NCBI GenBank assembly: GCA_949752735.1
Contig: OX457052.1
Span: forward strand, 32,858,344-32,922,343
Length of the DNA stretch: 64,000 bases
Source: Lumbricus terrestris
Taxonomy: Eukaryota > Annelida > Clitellata > Crassiclitellata > Lumbricidae
Direction of reading: 5' to 3'
The position numbers and the translations under genes are program-made. Below, in pieces: positions 8,001 to 19,317 of the stretch. How positions within the stretch are numbered: position 1 is the stretch's first letter; the number at the start of each line of letters is the position of its first letter. Under the pieces are notes generated by a model. It did not search any database. It was not told the origin of the DNA and was given only the letters and a program-made list of their open reading frames with translations.

Positions 8001-10734
8001 AAAGAAATTTGAAGAGCAGCAGAGAAATGACGAGTCACTGAGGTCGTGGTGGAAGATAGCTGAAGACAAAGGATCAGAGTTTAGTGTGGTGAATGGGTTG
8101 ATGTATAAGAAGCATCAAATGTTGGACCAGTTGGTGTATCAGTTGGTGTTGCCGAAGGAAAGAAGAATTCAGGTGATGGAATTGGCACATGAGTCAGTAT
8201 TTGGCGGACACTTGGGAGAAGAGAAGACAAGGGAACGTATCAAGTTGTCCTTTGTGTGGCCAAGAATGCGTAGAGATGTGGTGAAGTTCTGCAAGTCCTG
8301 TGAGAAGTGTCAGTTGAAAGCACGAAGTTTGGTGATGGATCGAGTGCCGATTACACCAATACCAAGAGAGGATGTACCGTTCAGAAGAATGACCATGGAC
8401 GTCGTAGGACCAATCGAACCGACTTCAGCAGCAGGGCATAAGTATTGTTTGTGCATCGTGGACTCATGTACAAGATGGCCGACAATATTCTTGATGAAGT
8501 CATTGACCGCTAAGGCTGTATGCGAAGCTTTGATGAAGCTGTTCATGGATGTGGGAGTTCCGTCAGTAATAACGAGCGATAGAGGGACGAATTTTACAGC
8601 CAGTCTAACAAGAGAATTTCTGAAACTGATGGGATGTTGTCCTCGATTCGATTCGCCAGGACATCCAGAAGCGGCAGGATTGGTGGAGAGATGGAATCAA
8701 ACGTTCAAGAAAATGATTCATCATGTCGTTGTGGAAAATCCGAGACAGTGGCATAAAATTATTCCATTTACAGTCTGGGCATTGAGAGAAGTGCCTAATG
8801 CAACTACAGGAGTGGCACCGTATTTGCTGGTCTATGGAAAGTTGCCGAGAGGGCCACTCACCATCCTTAAAGAAAGCTGGACCAAAGAAATAAATCTACC
8901 ACCGAACATTGGAGTACAACCGGCAAAGTACCTGAAGAATTTAAGAGCAGACATGGAAAAGGCCTTGACATTCGCCGAGAGCTGTGCTGAAGAAAAGCAA
9001 AAACAGTACGCCAGTCAATACAACAAAAGAGCAAAAGATAAAGAATTCGAGCCAGGAGAGAACGTCATCGTGCTGTATCCAACGTCAACCAATAAATTGA
9101 TCTCCCGATGGCATGGTCCATGCACGGTCCTGCAAAGAAGATCCAAATATTCGTATCTGGTGGACATGAACGAAAACGGTCGACGGATTATTCATGCTAA
9201 CAAGATGAGAAAGTTCATTACGAGAACATTGTCTTGTGGTCTGATCGTGGAAGAGGATGACGAATTTGGATCAGTGGTAGAAATACCGCTGAAGGAAGAC
9301 TATTCAGAGACAAAACAGAAATCACTTCAATTGGATTACGAACAAATTGGACATCTGACCAGCGAACAGCAGAAACAATTACTTGATGTACTGAATCGAT
9401 ATGCAGACAGATTTTCAGACCAACCTGGACTATGTACATTAGTAGAACACGAAGTGGTGCTGAGACCAGACTTTCGAGAAAAAGAATTCGTGGCATATCG
9501 AATACCATTAATATACCGAGCAGAAGTGGAAAAACAAATACAAGAGATGCTGAAAGAAAACATCATTCAACCATCGTCAAGCAGAATGGCAAGTCCACTT
9601 GTCATTGTCAAAAAGAAGAATGGATCCTTGAGATTGGCTTGTGACTACAGGTACATTAACTCTTTTACTGAAAACTGCCGATATCCTATGCCAATCGTCA
9701 ACGATGTCTTGAGCAAAGTTGGAAAATCCAAGTTCATTTCTGTTATGGACTGTCGCAGTGCATATTGGACTTGTCCTGTGAAAAAGAGTGACCAATGGAA
9801 GACTGCGTTTGTTACACATAATGGACTGTATGAATTTACGCGTGTTCCGTTTGGAATGATTAACTCTGGACGGACTTTTGTAAAAGCGATAAATATGATC
9901 TTGCAACCGATTCATGATTTTACTGAACCTTATGTTGATGACATTGCAGTGCATTCGAATGATTGGGACATTCATTTAAGACATTTGGAATTATTCTTGA
10001 AACAAATAAGACTGCATAATGTAACATTGAACTTGAAGAAATGTGTGTTTGGTAAGAGTGAGGTGAAGTTCATCGGTCACCTCATAGGATCAGGGAAGAA
10101 GATGATGAATCCAGACAGGATTGACAGTTTAATTAATTTGAAGAAACCTGAAACCAGGAAGGAAGTGAAGCAAGTCTTAGGATTTTTTGGATTTTACAGA
10201 CAGTTTATTTGTAATTTTGCTGAAATTGCTAAACCATTGACAGACTTGACCAGCAAGAAAGTACCTGAGAACATTGTTTGGACTGATGCACATCAGAAAT
10301 CTTTTGATTCCCTTAAACAGATTGTCTTATCAAATGTGATTCTATATATGTTTGAGGTTGGGAAACCATTTAATTTGTACTGTGATAGCAGTGATTTTGC
10401 TGTGGGAGCTGTACTGTCTCAGGTGGACGAGGAAGGGATTGAACGTCCTGTTTCATTTATCAGTCAGAAGCTGACAGATACTCAGAGGAGGTGGGCGACG
10501 ATTGAGAAGGAAGCCTATGCAATCATATGGGCTTTAAACAAGTTGAAAGAAATTCTTATTGGTTCTAAAATCAATGTGTTTACAGACCATAATCCTTTAG
10601 TTTATTTGACTGAATCAATGTCGAAATCTGCTAAATTAGTCAGATGGTCTTTATCATTGCAAAATTTTGACATTCTGTTGAACTATAAGAAAGGTAAATT
10701 GAATGTAGTAGCTGATTGTCTGTCTAGATTGTAG
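5032..10734 (+). CDS. Gag-PR-INT-RT-RNaseH polyprotein
   Basis: A single 1900-residue frame from ATG 5032. Order: Glu/Lys/Arg/Gln-rich coiled coil (about residues 80-390); gag capsid-like region (about 400-580); CCHC zinc knuckle CHNCQSDRHLIKDC near 662; aspartic protease with IDSGTE near 785; an acidic linker (about 905-985); integrase with an HHCC zinc finger (about 1050-1095) and catalytic D, D and E near 1123, 1182 and 1218 (D-x35-E); a GPY/F-like module before about 1395; reverse transcriptase with YVDD near 1634; and RNase H to the end, with residues D, E, D and D in YCDSS, EKEAY, TDHNP and VADCLS. All catalytic motifs are present and no stop or frameshift separates gag from pol, so cleavage by the encoded protease is presumably needed. 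The integrase-before-RT order is what marks the Gmr1 group. Confidence 0.95.
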   Translation: MEKLTEQKQASIKKMSSDRLIKLLIEEGLDVEEVEEMSRENLMGALAEVWLKKEAEEKGAVGGVEEKPIEKPQPPMSMEALMQFMMMREEQRRQEEKERKQEEKEKEEQRRQQENEKEEQRRQEEKEKEEKRRQEEKEKEEQRRQEEKERKQEEKEKEEKRRQEDKEKEEKRRQEDKEKEEKRRQEEKERIQEQIERTEKLRLEEKARAEQAERMRQQEIEMQKQQFQLQLEQLKRDRDEAERRRMELMIEYERARKSDEEIRKQQMEEQKIREEDKEAMRLAELQRAEEIRQEELKMEKENLEKAEREREEQLELEQKKIALKEAQLREMAIEKEERRKQLELLQQKIEQEELRRVEDQNRLRERNEDERRSREESERNRIRESETMVSKIKRIGDAMKHVLPKMPYDMMEVPLYFETVENAFNSFTVEKQFWVKLLLPLMTPRARTVLNRLSFDDLDDYDIVKEHLLKEFKLTAREYRSRFGDARKTAEETYTMFTARLKNLLNYYVRSRRVGKSYEKLFDLLVADKLKECLPPGPLQFVLAKEGTECFEASNVAELADVHVNNRIGLMFQDKPKYEAWGNSSKQPRWNSNNKETGNQARNNEARNDGATGRQFGQDRREATGDRQMYSRIPVMGRQRENNTAYNYRRESTEQRGIVKKRCHNCQSDRHLIKDCKVPPRMTNLRNRFTRSAENLRVNQIQVMNAPNQSEEQDNRETEVKSVMKCTPQFAIQREIVNSAPIKDTGRETESKDECQRTKKSLLQHVNVEIRGNDDSCHPVQVRALIDSGTEIPVINEELLKGATVEEIGRVHLQCVAGEPIPAKLVKIEVRMSCHNEGGDLKDKGVNIAPYLTLVCASIPAVLCKDNKEKFLLHPEIIAELKEVPPVSVLQGELQANVTTRAQSRRREVEEGEEEKSNESLLEEDTESDDEQSVQEEEEGITSGNNEIEEEMVACERDNDDDSESDGEIDTSMRDLFAENTSDERQLADAKKFEEQQRNDESLRSWWKIAEDKGSEFSVVNGLMYKKHQMLDQLVYQLVLPKERRIQVMELAHESVFGGHLGEEKTRERIKLSFVWPRMRRDVVKFCKSCEKCQLKARSLVMDRVPITPIPREDVPFRRMTMDVVGPIEPTSAAGHKYCLCIVDSCTRWPTIFLMKSLTAKAVCEALMKLFMDVGVPSVITSDRGTNFTASLTREFLKLMGCCPRFDSPGHPEAAGLVERWNQTFKKMIHHVVVENPRQWHKIIPFTVWALREVPNATTGVAPYLLVYGKLPRGPLTILKESWTKEINLPPNIGVQPAKYLKNLRADMEKALTFAESCAEEKQKQYASQYNKRAKDKEFEPGENVIVLYPTSTNKLISRWHGPCTVLQRRSKYSYLVDMNENGRRIIHANKMRKFITRTLSCGLIVEEDDEFGSVVEIPLKEDYSETKQKSLQLDYEQIGHLTSEQQKQLLDVLNRYADRFSDQPGLCTLVEHEVVLRPDFREKEFVAYRIPLIYRAEVEKQIQEMLKENIIQPSSSRMASPLVIVKKKNGSLRLACDYRYINSFTENCRYPMPIVNDVLSKVGKSKFISVMDCRSAYWTCPVKKSDQWKTAFVTHNGLYEFTRVPFGMINSGRTFVKAINMILQPIHDFTEPYVDDIAVHSNDWDIHLRHLELFLKQIRLHNVTLNLKKCVFGKSEVKFIGHLIGSGKKMMNPDRIDSLINLKKPETRKEVKQVLGFFGFYRQFICNFAEIAKPLTDLTSKKVPENIVWTDAHQKSFDSLKQIVLSNVILYMFEVGKPFNLYCDSSDFAVGAVLSQVDEEGIERPVSFISQKLTDTQRRWATIEKEAYAIIWALNKLKEILIGSKINVFTDHNPLVYLTESMSKSAKLVRWSLSLQNFDILLNYKKGKLNVVADCLSRL

Positions 10735-10827
10735 TGTAAGATATTTTATGATGTATTATGTTATGGACTATTTGCATTGTTTAGTTAAGGTACGTTCGCT
10801 AATTTTTATAGATAATTAGCTCTCTTT

Positions 10828-10847
10828 AAAAGAAAGGAGGGAGGTAA
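10828..10847 (+). promoter_or_regulatory. Polypurine tract
   Basis: AAAAGAAAGGAGGGAGGTAA immediately precedes the 3' LTR, the position where plus-strand synthesis is primed. Confidence 0.75.
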
Positions 10848-11403
10848 TGTGAGCTAATTTTGTATAGTCTATGTGGTCAGTTGATGTTTAGGCGTACGAA
10901 TAGACCAGCTCAAGGTCAGCGTCTAGACAGTTAGGCCTGCAGGTGACAGACTGGCGGGAAAGTTGGCGCGGCTCGGCCGACCGTCGCCGGAGAGCGCGAG
11001 AGAGAGAGGGATAGGCAGACAGACAGACGGACAGATAGAAGGACAGAGCGGCAAGGGGAAGAGTGTACGTCTAGACAGTGAGTTAAGTTGTAGAAGAAGG
11101 AGTTGGTAGTAGAGAGTAGAAGACGTTTTAGAGAACAGTGGAGTTAGATAATAATAGTTGCGTTGCTGTCGTTGAATTCAAGCGTTTGTCGTCGTTGATC
11201 CTTTGTTGTGTTATTTGCGTTGTTATGAAGAAAGAAGAAAATACCAGAAACGGAGCTTTGTTGTAATTGAACAAGTTAAGAACTTTAGAAACTTATACAC
11301 TAGCTTTAGATACCGAAATACAGTGACTAGGTTAGGCGTAGGCTGCGCTACTGAACACTAAAGAAAAAGGAAGAAAACTTTGAAGGTCAATTGAAGGTTG
11401 ACA
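10848..11403 (+). repeat. 3' LTR of the Gmr1-type element
   Basis: 556 bp, the same length as the 5' LTR and apparently the same sequence, followed directly by the target duplication AACAT. Confidence 0.95.
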
Positions 11404-12633
11404 AACATGTAATTATTCAACAGCATTTATAAACGTGGATTTTTCAATTTCACTCTATATGTCAGTAGTAGGCTTATCACAAGTTCTTTATTGAGAAGAA
11501 AAATTAATTTGAAAAAATAAACAAATTAGTTTTCCCTTCTGTGATTGTTCGTAGCATTGAGTCATCTCTAATTAACTAATATTAACTGTTATGCAAAGTA
11601 AATATATATAATATTTAAATTTTGAACTTTTAATACTCAAAATCATTCCAGCAAATAGTTTAAATAGATTAAAGGTCTGACGAATTGTCCCAACCACCGA
11701 CATGCAACTTTCGAGAGTGGATAACTGATTCATAGACTTATAGTATGGTAATTATCTTTAGGCTACAGTATAGTGGTCGATTCCATTTGCGTAATGCACG
11801 TAAGAAACCTTACACAAAATACAATATGACACTACTGTATTTGATATCGTGCTTGACTTTATGAGAAGATATCGTTTCTACATGTATAGGAACATTAGGC
11901 AGTGCCTAACCTAGACGTCCTTGTGGGGGAGTTTCTCCAGTTATGAGAATTCTCTCCCGCAGAAAAACCGAAAGCTGTTGTACACAATGTCATGAATAAT
12001 GAATATACGTATCATTTCCCCCCAAAAAGAGATATATGCAACATTTCCTCCACAGAAAAATTCTACAGGTTTTTCCACGTAAAGTTTCCTGTCTGTAGAA
12101 CAACTCGACTGCGAAGCATTGAAGTATTATTTTTCTCGAAATTTAGACGAAAAGACAAAAAGGTCATTGGCCTTCTTGGGAAGTAACAGCTTCTGAGAGG
12201 AAATTTTGGTGAAAGCCTAAAAACAAAAAAGTCGTCAGGAAATTTTCGGTCAACGGGTATCGTCGGTGTGTCTGTGTTAGCGGTTGCCGTTCCCCCCAAA
12301 ACGACCATTTTTCTCGCCCCAGAAACCTAAAATCGCCCCCTCCCAAAGCATGGGACTAGATTAAACATTGTCTGTAGGTATACCATCCAACGTCCAATCT
12401 TGTTCAGACGGTCGCAAGGCCCTACCGAAGTACATGTAACAACTACCAGATGATTGAAGCGTATACCAGGACTCCGCCACTGGTCACACTCTGCCAGTGC
12501 CAGTCCCAGGCCTGGATAAATGAGGAGGACGACACTAATCTTCTTTGCAATGGCAGTGTCAGCAACAGCAACAAGTGAGTCCATGACTCATTCATTCATG
12601 CAGAGCATTAATGATGTGATTCTCTAACGGTTG
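11404..12633. other. Intergenic region / possible 3' UTR
   Basis: No gene is seen. A minus-strand AATAAA (plus-strand TTTATT near 11486) could end the mucin-like gene's transcript. At about 12190-12360, text such as AAAAAAGTCGTCAGGAAATTTT followed by clusters of C resembles the interior of the CAGTGGCGGC-type MITEs near 56100 and 63400, suggesting a decayed relative. Confidence 0.4.
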
Positions 12634-13014
12634 TCAGTTCCTAGGAGCTGCATTGTAGCGAGGGGCGTATATCGAGGAGAGTTTTGCATTCCGTAGCATT
12701 TCGATATCTTTTTCATCCAGGTAGTTGGAACTGTCTGTGCTTTCTGGACGCGCACTTGTCCAGCCTTCACGTCCTCGCATTTCGACTTGGTTCGCATAAA
12801 CGCTGTCGCCTGATTCATCGTCCCATCGTTCATCTGTGTACGCAGTTGGAGGAGGTTTCGGTGCTGTTCTACAGGGGGTCTGTCGGTTGACTTCGATGTG
12901 GTTTAAGTAAAGGTCGCCCTCGTCTACCTCGGGCTTTCTCCACGGAACTTCCATCTTGACTTTATGAACTTCTTGTCGGCCTGGTCCTCCTGGGTTTCTG
13001 CTGTGAGAAACCGG
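12634..13014 (-). CDS. Exon 4: second YxN module and C-terminus
   Basis: The acceptor is GCTTTGATTTCAG|CCGG; the frame runs 126 codons to a stop at 12634. It carries tyrosines in DLYLNH, AYTDER, SVYANQ, SNYLDE and SIYAPR, a short proline run (APKPPP) and the helix-like DIEMLRNAK. The arrangement DLYxN - VYANQ - YLxxxDI parallels exon 3, so the two exons look like an exon duplication. Confidence 0.75.
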   Translation of the reverse strand, partial: PVSHSRNPGGPGRQEVHKVKMEVPWRKPEVDEGDLYLNHIEVNRQTPCRTAPKPPPTAYTDERWDDESGDSVYANQVEMRGREGWTSARPESTDSSNYLDEKDIEMLRNAKLSSIYAPRYNAAPRN

Positions 13015-16000
13015 CTGAAATCAAAGCGTAAGAATTGAACCTTTATATAATTTCGGTGTCTCAGGTTCCATATAGCAACTCAAAAAATCGTATTGTACAA
13101 TACTGTACTGATATTGCTACGCACTGTACCGGTTAATTTATACAGCGTGTTGTATTTAAGTGTTTATGAAGCGTCTCCAGTATGGAAACCGTTCAGAGGT
13201 TCTCCCAGTGCGCAGTGGCAGCGAGAATCAGGTTGTGAGAAGAGAGACGGAAGAAGGGAAAACGGCCAGACAGAATATTGTTGAGCGGAACAGAAGGAGA
13301 ATGCAGAGGGAGAATGCGCATTCCAATGAGAAGGATCAATTGACCAATTGAGGACTTTGAGGCCGAGGTATATGGCAGTTCTAGAGCGAGGAACCAAGAA
13401 GGTCATGAATGCTGTATGAAGAAAGCGGACTGTGAATTCTGGAGGTAAGCAGAGTGAGACCGAAGTATGACATATTATAACATCAACCAGATACTACAGC
13501 AATTTATTTTCGTGGCAAAAATATTTAGTCTAACCTTGCCGAGTCTTTTGATGTCGTCAGCATTCAGATAGCTGCTGTCCGGTCGTCTTCCATCACCCAC
13601 CAACTCACTCTGGTTGGCGTAGATTTCGCCTTCGCGTGGAGGAAAATCCAAACGTTTACCCGAAGCACGTGAGGCGGGATTCCAGGTCGGTTCATTGACT
13701 ATGTCTACCTCAATTGTGTTTGAATAGATATCATTTCGGTCAAGGTGTTGACCTGCTGTTGTTGCTTTATTACCAAGTTTACCAAAACTCTGTGGATCCG
13801 GATCGGCTTCCTGCATCTCAATGTCATCGCAATTGCTACGAAACGCCGTCTGAAATCAGAGCGAACAATTGCACAGTTAAAATACCGACGCCTACGGCTA
13901 TTAATTTGATAGTTTACAAATATTGTTCCTAATTACATGTAGTTCGTAGTTTTAGCTATTGCAATGAGTAGTGTTGTACTGCACTTCATTGTGCTTTAGT
14001 ATTTCCTATTGTACTGCACTTTGTATGGATATTGAGCAAGTCCAATTTTATCTAACCTCTAACAGGTACACGTGGAATATTTTCCTAAGATTATTCGGAT
14101 CATATTGTAGCCAATAGGGCATATGACAGGCCTACCTATCCTACCTCTTACAATTTAGCTAAATTGTGTGCTTTTTTTTATTTAGACCATATCGTAGCCT
14201 AAAGCCTGAAGTATCTTGCCTCTTACAAATAATTGAAATATTTACATTCGCTTATTAGGGCCATGTTGCAGCCTACCTTATTTCTGACAGGTAGGCCTAA
14301 ATCAAATGTTTGCCTTCTATCGTCAGCAAATCATCATGAACTATCTTACCTTTCACAGCTGACTTGAGAATGTCAAATATTTGCCTCACCTTATGAGGAC
14401 CATGTAGCCTACCATCCATCCAGGCAAGTAATTTAAACGTCAACAGTATGCATGTTGGGACGACGACAGGGTATGTCCCATGATATCCCTAAAACGCAGG
14501 GCTTTTTAAAGTGCAGTTGTACACAAAATGTGCAGTTCTAAATGGATTTGTCACTTGTGCTGTTGTAAAAGCAGTTCTGTACAGTTAAAACTAGGCAAAA
14601 AGGTCATTGTCCTCCGATTTGAAGTATTTTACCATGGATGATGGGAAAGGAGAGAAAGGGTTGTGCACTGTGCAGCTCTAAAAATCCTTTAAAAAAGTCC
14701 TGCTAAAAAGGAAGTAAAATAATCACCTGACGACCTGATAAACGTTTTCTTTCCCTCTTTTTCTTATTTCGAACAACGAGAAAGATGATGACGATCACAA
14801 CGACGACAAGAACAATGAAACCAATGACGCAAGGAATTGCCACAACGACAGCCATGTCCCTTGGTTTTGTCTGTTTTGTCAGATTAGTCCATGGTGGTGA
14901 TGATGGCGTCGATGTCAATGATAATGTCGTTGTTTCTGCCAACGACCACGTCGTTGTGGGCCTTACTGACGTTGACTCAGTGCTACTACTAAGACTTGGA
15001 GAAGTTTTCGGTGCGCTGGTTGATGCATTGTTCTTGATAGTTGTTGTTGTTGTAGGCTGCAAGGAAGTCGTTGGCCTCAAGGTAGATGTTGAAGCTGTCG
15101 ACCTTGACGTAGTAACTGTGGTCACATTGACTGCTGCTATCTGCAAGATATAGTAATCGTATTATCGTAAGATCTTTACTGGTCGGAAATCTCAGGGCTT
15201 TTTTTAACCATAACCATAACCATAACCATAAATTTTATTGAAACCCGAGACATCGAAAAAAACACAAGTGCAGTAGAACACAAACTATCTTCAAGGGATC
15301 AAAAGGGACATGACCCTAAGGAACCTAGGTTCCGCTAGTGGGGCACCTGTAACACGAAGTAAATAATAATGGCAGACACAATAATGAAACATAACTTAGT
15401 GTATATTAACTCTTAACTAGTTAACTAAACATAATATAATTAACAAGCGCTAGACAACCTGAGCGATGAGATGCGATCGAAGTCTAATCTTAAAGAGCGA
15501 GATATGAGTTAAATTAGGGCCTACGTATGGCGAGAGGTATATCGTGCAGTTGTACACAAAATGTGCAGTTCTAAATGGATTTGTGCTGTTGTAGAAGCAC
15601 TTCTGTACAGTTAAAACTATAGTAAAAAAGGTGATTGTCATCCGATTGAGAAGGAGTCGTGCAGTTCTAAAAATGCCTTAAAAATAGTCCTGGGAAATCT
15701 TAAGTTTTTGGTACTAGCTTGTCAACGGTGACGCTAAAAATTGGTGACGCATGATAGGTCTATTGTCCACCCGTTGCTTTACTTCATGGTAAGTAGGTTA
15801 TACTGCAAATGAATCGGTTACAATGAAGCTAGGGCGCGCGATGTTAGGCTAGAGGGGATTTAACCCATTTTCTACTGGCGCACCATGAGAGGGTGCTTGC
15901 AAAGATTCGCAGAAATTTGTTTAACAGGTGGTGTTTAAAATCTTAAATTACAAGTTGTTACGAGTTCATAATAGGCCTACACAAATGTTGCAGCGTTAAA

Positions 16001-19000
16001 AATTGTATTGTAGGCTATGTGCACTTGTTATAGCGCCCCATCTAGCGCCATCTACTCAGAGGCGCTCCCGACTGCAGAGCGGACATTGCACCAGAGTTTC
16101 ACGCCGAAGCGCTAAGCAATTGCGAGTGAAGAACTTGCCCAAGGTCCCTACGCGGCGAATTGAGGTGGATTCTAATCTCGAACCTACCGACTTCAAGGCA
16201 ACGACGCCACCCCTACACCACCGCAACCCACACGTATTATAGCGTTTGTCGGCTTAGTCAGCACACAATAATAATTATAGTCAACGCCCACTGATAATAA
16301 TATGAAAAAATGAAGTCTGCTCTTCAAGCAGAATAATAATATTGACAGGGAGACATGGAACAGCAGGCTTTGCATTTATCGCGCAGGGGGTGTGCTTTTG
16401 CGCTTTTAACCACGACGTGCGTGCGCATTGTTGCGCCTCTGTGCATGTAATCCTCTGGCAGGCTTGAGTCGTAGGCCTATAATAACATCTGATGTTTAAG
16501 CCACTGTTGATAGGTCTGCCTCGTAATTCAAGCCCGACGCGGAAGTGAAGTTACGTCAAAATATTTTGCTGCTATTCTTAGCACAAAATAACATGACAAG
16601 AGTTTTAAGTCCTCCAGAATGCGTAGGTCTTTGGTAGCCTAAGAACCGCTCCTAATCCACCTGGAACGCATAGTAGCCCATTGTACCTATCTTATCTAAT
16701 ATCGGCTGGAAATGTTTAAAAGGTGTCTAGCAAGTTCTGTTCTCTTCTCAGCCATCCTCGATCCGAGGGTTGGCCGCCTCATGCACGATGTTCCTCTAAC
16801 GCAGCGGTTCCCAACCCGTGGCCCGCGGGCCAAAAGTGGCCCACCAGGCCTAAGAAAATGGCGCGCATCTCTCAGAGAATTAAAAAAATATATGAAAAAA
16901 TGACAATTGGGACAGGATAGAACTCAATTACTTTCTATTACAAATTATTCTATTTTGGCGTCTATACATAACATCAAACATTCTATTTTGAATCATTTAC
17001 AACAATTCTATATGCTTTTAGTGAGTTAAATTTTAGCTAGCCTATATGGCCCCCTAATGCCCTTCAACTAAGAAAAAGTGGCCCTCGTGTCCTCCAACTT
17101 AGAAAAAGTGGCCCTAGAGGCAAAAAAGGTTGGGAACCACTGCTCTAACGCTTCCTGTCCTCCGTCAGTTTTATAATTTCTTCCAATGTCATCCAGTCCA
17201 TTCCTTTATGTTACCTATATAGTAAGTTAGTCTGTTCTTGGTCTTCCTCTTTTCCGGTCTCCTGGCATTATGCCCTGCATGCATGATGTCTTTCTCTATT
17301 CCTGCTCCGATTCCCCCTCTCTTTTGCCCCAATAGCTACCTCTTATTAAAAGCCGTGCATGTGTACACTGTGGCAGCGTGTATACTGTCATCTAAGCCAT
17401 TAGACGAGTCTCTAACTCCTGCACTGAAAATGTCTGTCACTTTTGACTTATTAAATTAATATTTATATCTTTGTCCTCGAGTTGCCTTATTTAGCGCTAG
17501 TTCAAAATCCCTCTTTAGTGCTTCCTTTCCAAAGGAAAGACAATCAAGGGTAATCTTGTAAGCTCCATTAGATCTTCACGGCCTCTCCTTCTCAGCAAGG
17601 TTGTTAGTCCACCACACCCTTTCAACTTTTTTTCGTGTCTCAAATCCTTTAGCCTCAAATAATTTGCGTAGCTCTTTTTTGCACGTTCTACATGTTTTCG
17701 ATGTCAGTTCATGTATCGATTCAATGCTTGATGCGGTTTTCCAGCTCTGACCAATCCACCGATTTGTGCAACCTCAGTATTGCATCCTGGTCTCTGGCTA
17801 GGCTGCTGTGGTCCTTTGTACATAATTCTACCTAAAGGCATGGGCGGAGTTTGGTTTCCGTTCTTGGAGGGGCTAAAGCCTTCTTGGGGGCGGGGGGGGG
17901 GTAAGCCCGGGAAAAGATACTGTTTGGCCTGCACGGTTAAAAAATGAATTTGGGTCTTCTTGGGGGCTTAGCCCCCCCAGCCCTGATAAACTCCGCCCAT
18001 GCCTAAACGCTAAAGTATTGTTGACATTTTTTATGCTTCAGCACATTGCCATGAAAATCTTTGCCCTCTTCTGCAGTCTGCCATAGTTGTGTATGTGGTA
18101 TATTCAGGGAATAAATTGAATTGAGTTGCATAATCGCTCCCAAATGTTTGAGAAGAGTACTACGCATTGCATGGACAGCAGAAAGAACTAATGAATGGGT
18201 GCTGGAAAAGGCTGGAACAGATAGAACCCTACTAGCAAATATAAAAGAAAGGAAGATGAGGTACTATGGTCATATAATCAGGAAGGAAGATGACAACATG
18301 GAAAAAGATCTGATACAGGGTACAACACCGGGGGGAAGAGGAAGAGGAAGACCTTGCACGTCATGGATGGATAACATTCGAGCCTGGACTGGAATGACGT
18401 TGGAACAGATCACAAGGAGCACGGAATATCGAAGAGGGTGTAAGAAGATTATTCATGATGCGGCCAACCCTCGTCACGAGGACGGCTGAGGAAGAAGAAA
18501 TCGCTCCCAATTTATAGCCCAGCGTTGTGCGTTTCCCGTTTTATATGGTATTAGAATAATTCTACTACACCTATAATACAGTAATTATACGACGACGAAA
18601 AACGACTCTTGGAAAATAGCATGTCCCATAAAGTTTTCTTAAAGTGTGTTCTTGCATTTGTCAAAAATTTTCAGTCTTAGGTATTATAGGTCAACCAGCT
18701 AATCAACGTTGGCAAAAACAATGACAAGAGATGAAATTTTTAAAAAAATTGGGTACGTATGACGCTGGGTTATTAATTTTTTTATAACAATAACATTAAG
18801 GCTGGCTGGGTGGATCAGTGGATCCAAAGAAAGAGAGACCGACTATCGGATGGATCGAAGGATGGAAAGAGAGATGAATGGATGGATAAATCATAAATAG
18901 ATAAATCCCTCTCTACCGGGACACCTCCCTACCTTCAGTCACTGCTTACTCCTTACATTCCTCCTCGTTGCCTGCGATCATCTAACATGGGTCTTTTAGC

Positions 19001-19248
19001 TGAGCCTCGATGCAGAACTGTTATGGGCTCGCGTGCATTCCATGCCTCTGCTCCCAAAGAATGGAATCTACTTCCACTCTCTGTTCGTTGCTCAAATTCA
19101 CTCCCTACCTTCAAAAAACGGCTCAAAACTCACTATTTCTCTTTGGCTTTCAAGCACATGGACCTTTAACTGCATCTTCCTCTGGCGGCTGACTATCCGC
19201 GCCTCAGATTCACACTTAGGTGTGACCTTGCGCGCGTAATAAATTTAT

Positions 19249-19317
<69 letters not shown>

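Larger units (their letters stand above)
3967..11403 (+). mobile_element. Complete Gmr1-type LTR retrotransposon
   Basis: A 7437-bp element bounded by two 556-bp LTRs that look identical by eye, flanked by the exact 5-bp target duplication AACAT (3962-3966 and 11404-11408). It contains a primer-binding site, an uninterrupted 1900-codon gag-pol frame and a purine-rich tract before the 3' LTR. Within pol the integrase precedes reverse transcriptase and RNase H, the reverse of ordinary Gypsy. That order is known from the Gmr1 group of deuterostome Ty3/Gypsy relatives. The open frame, matching LTRs and clean target duplication indicate a recent, potentially autonomous insertion. No envelope-like frame is present. 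Confidence 0.95.
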
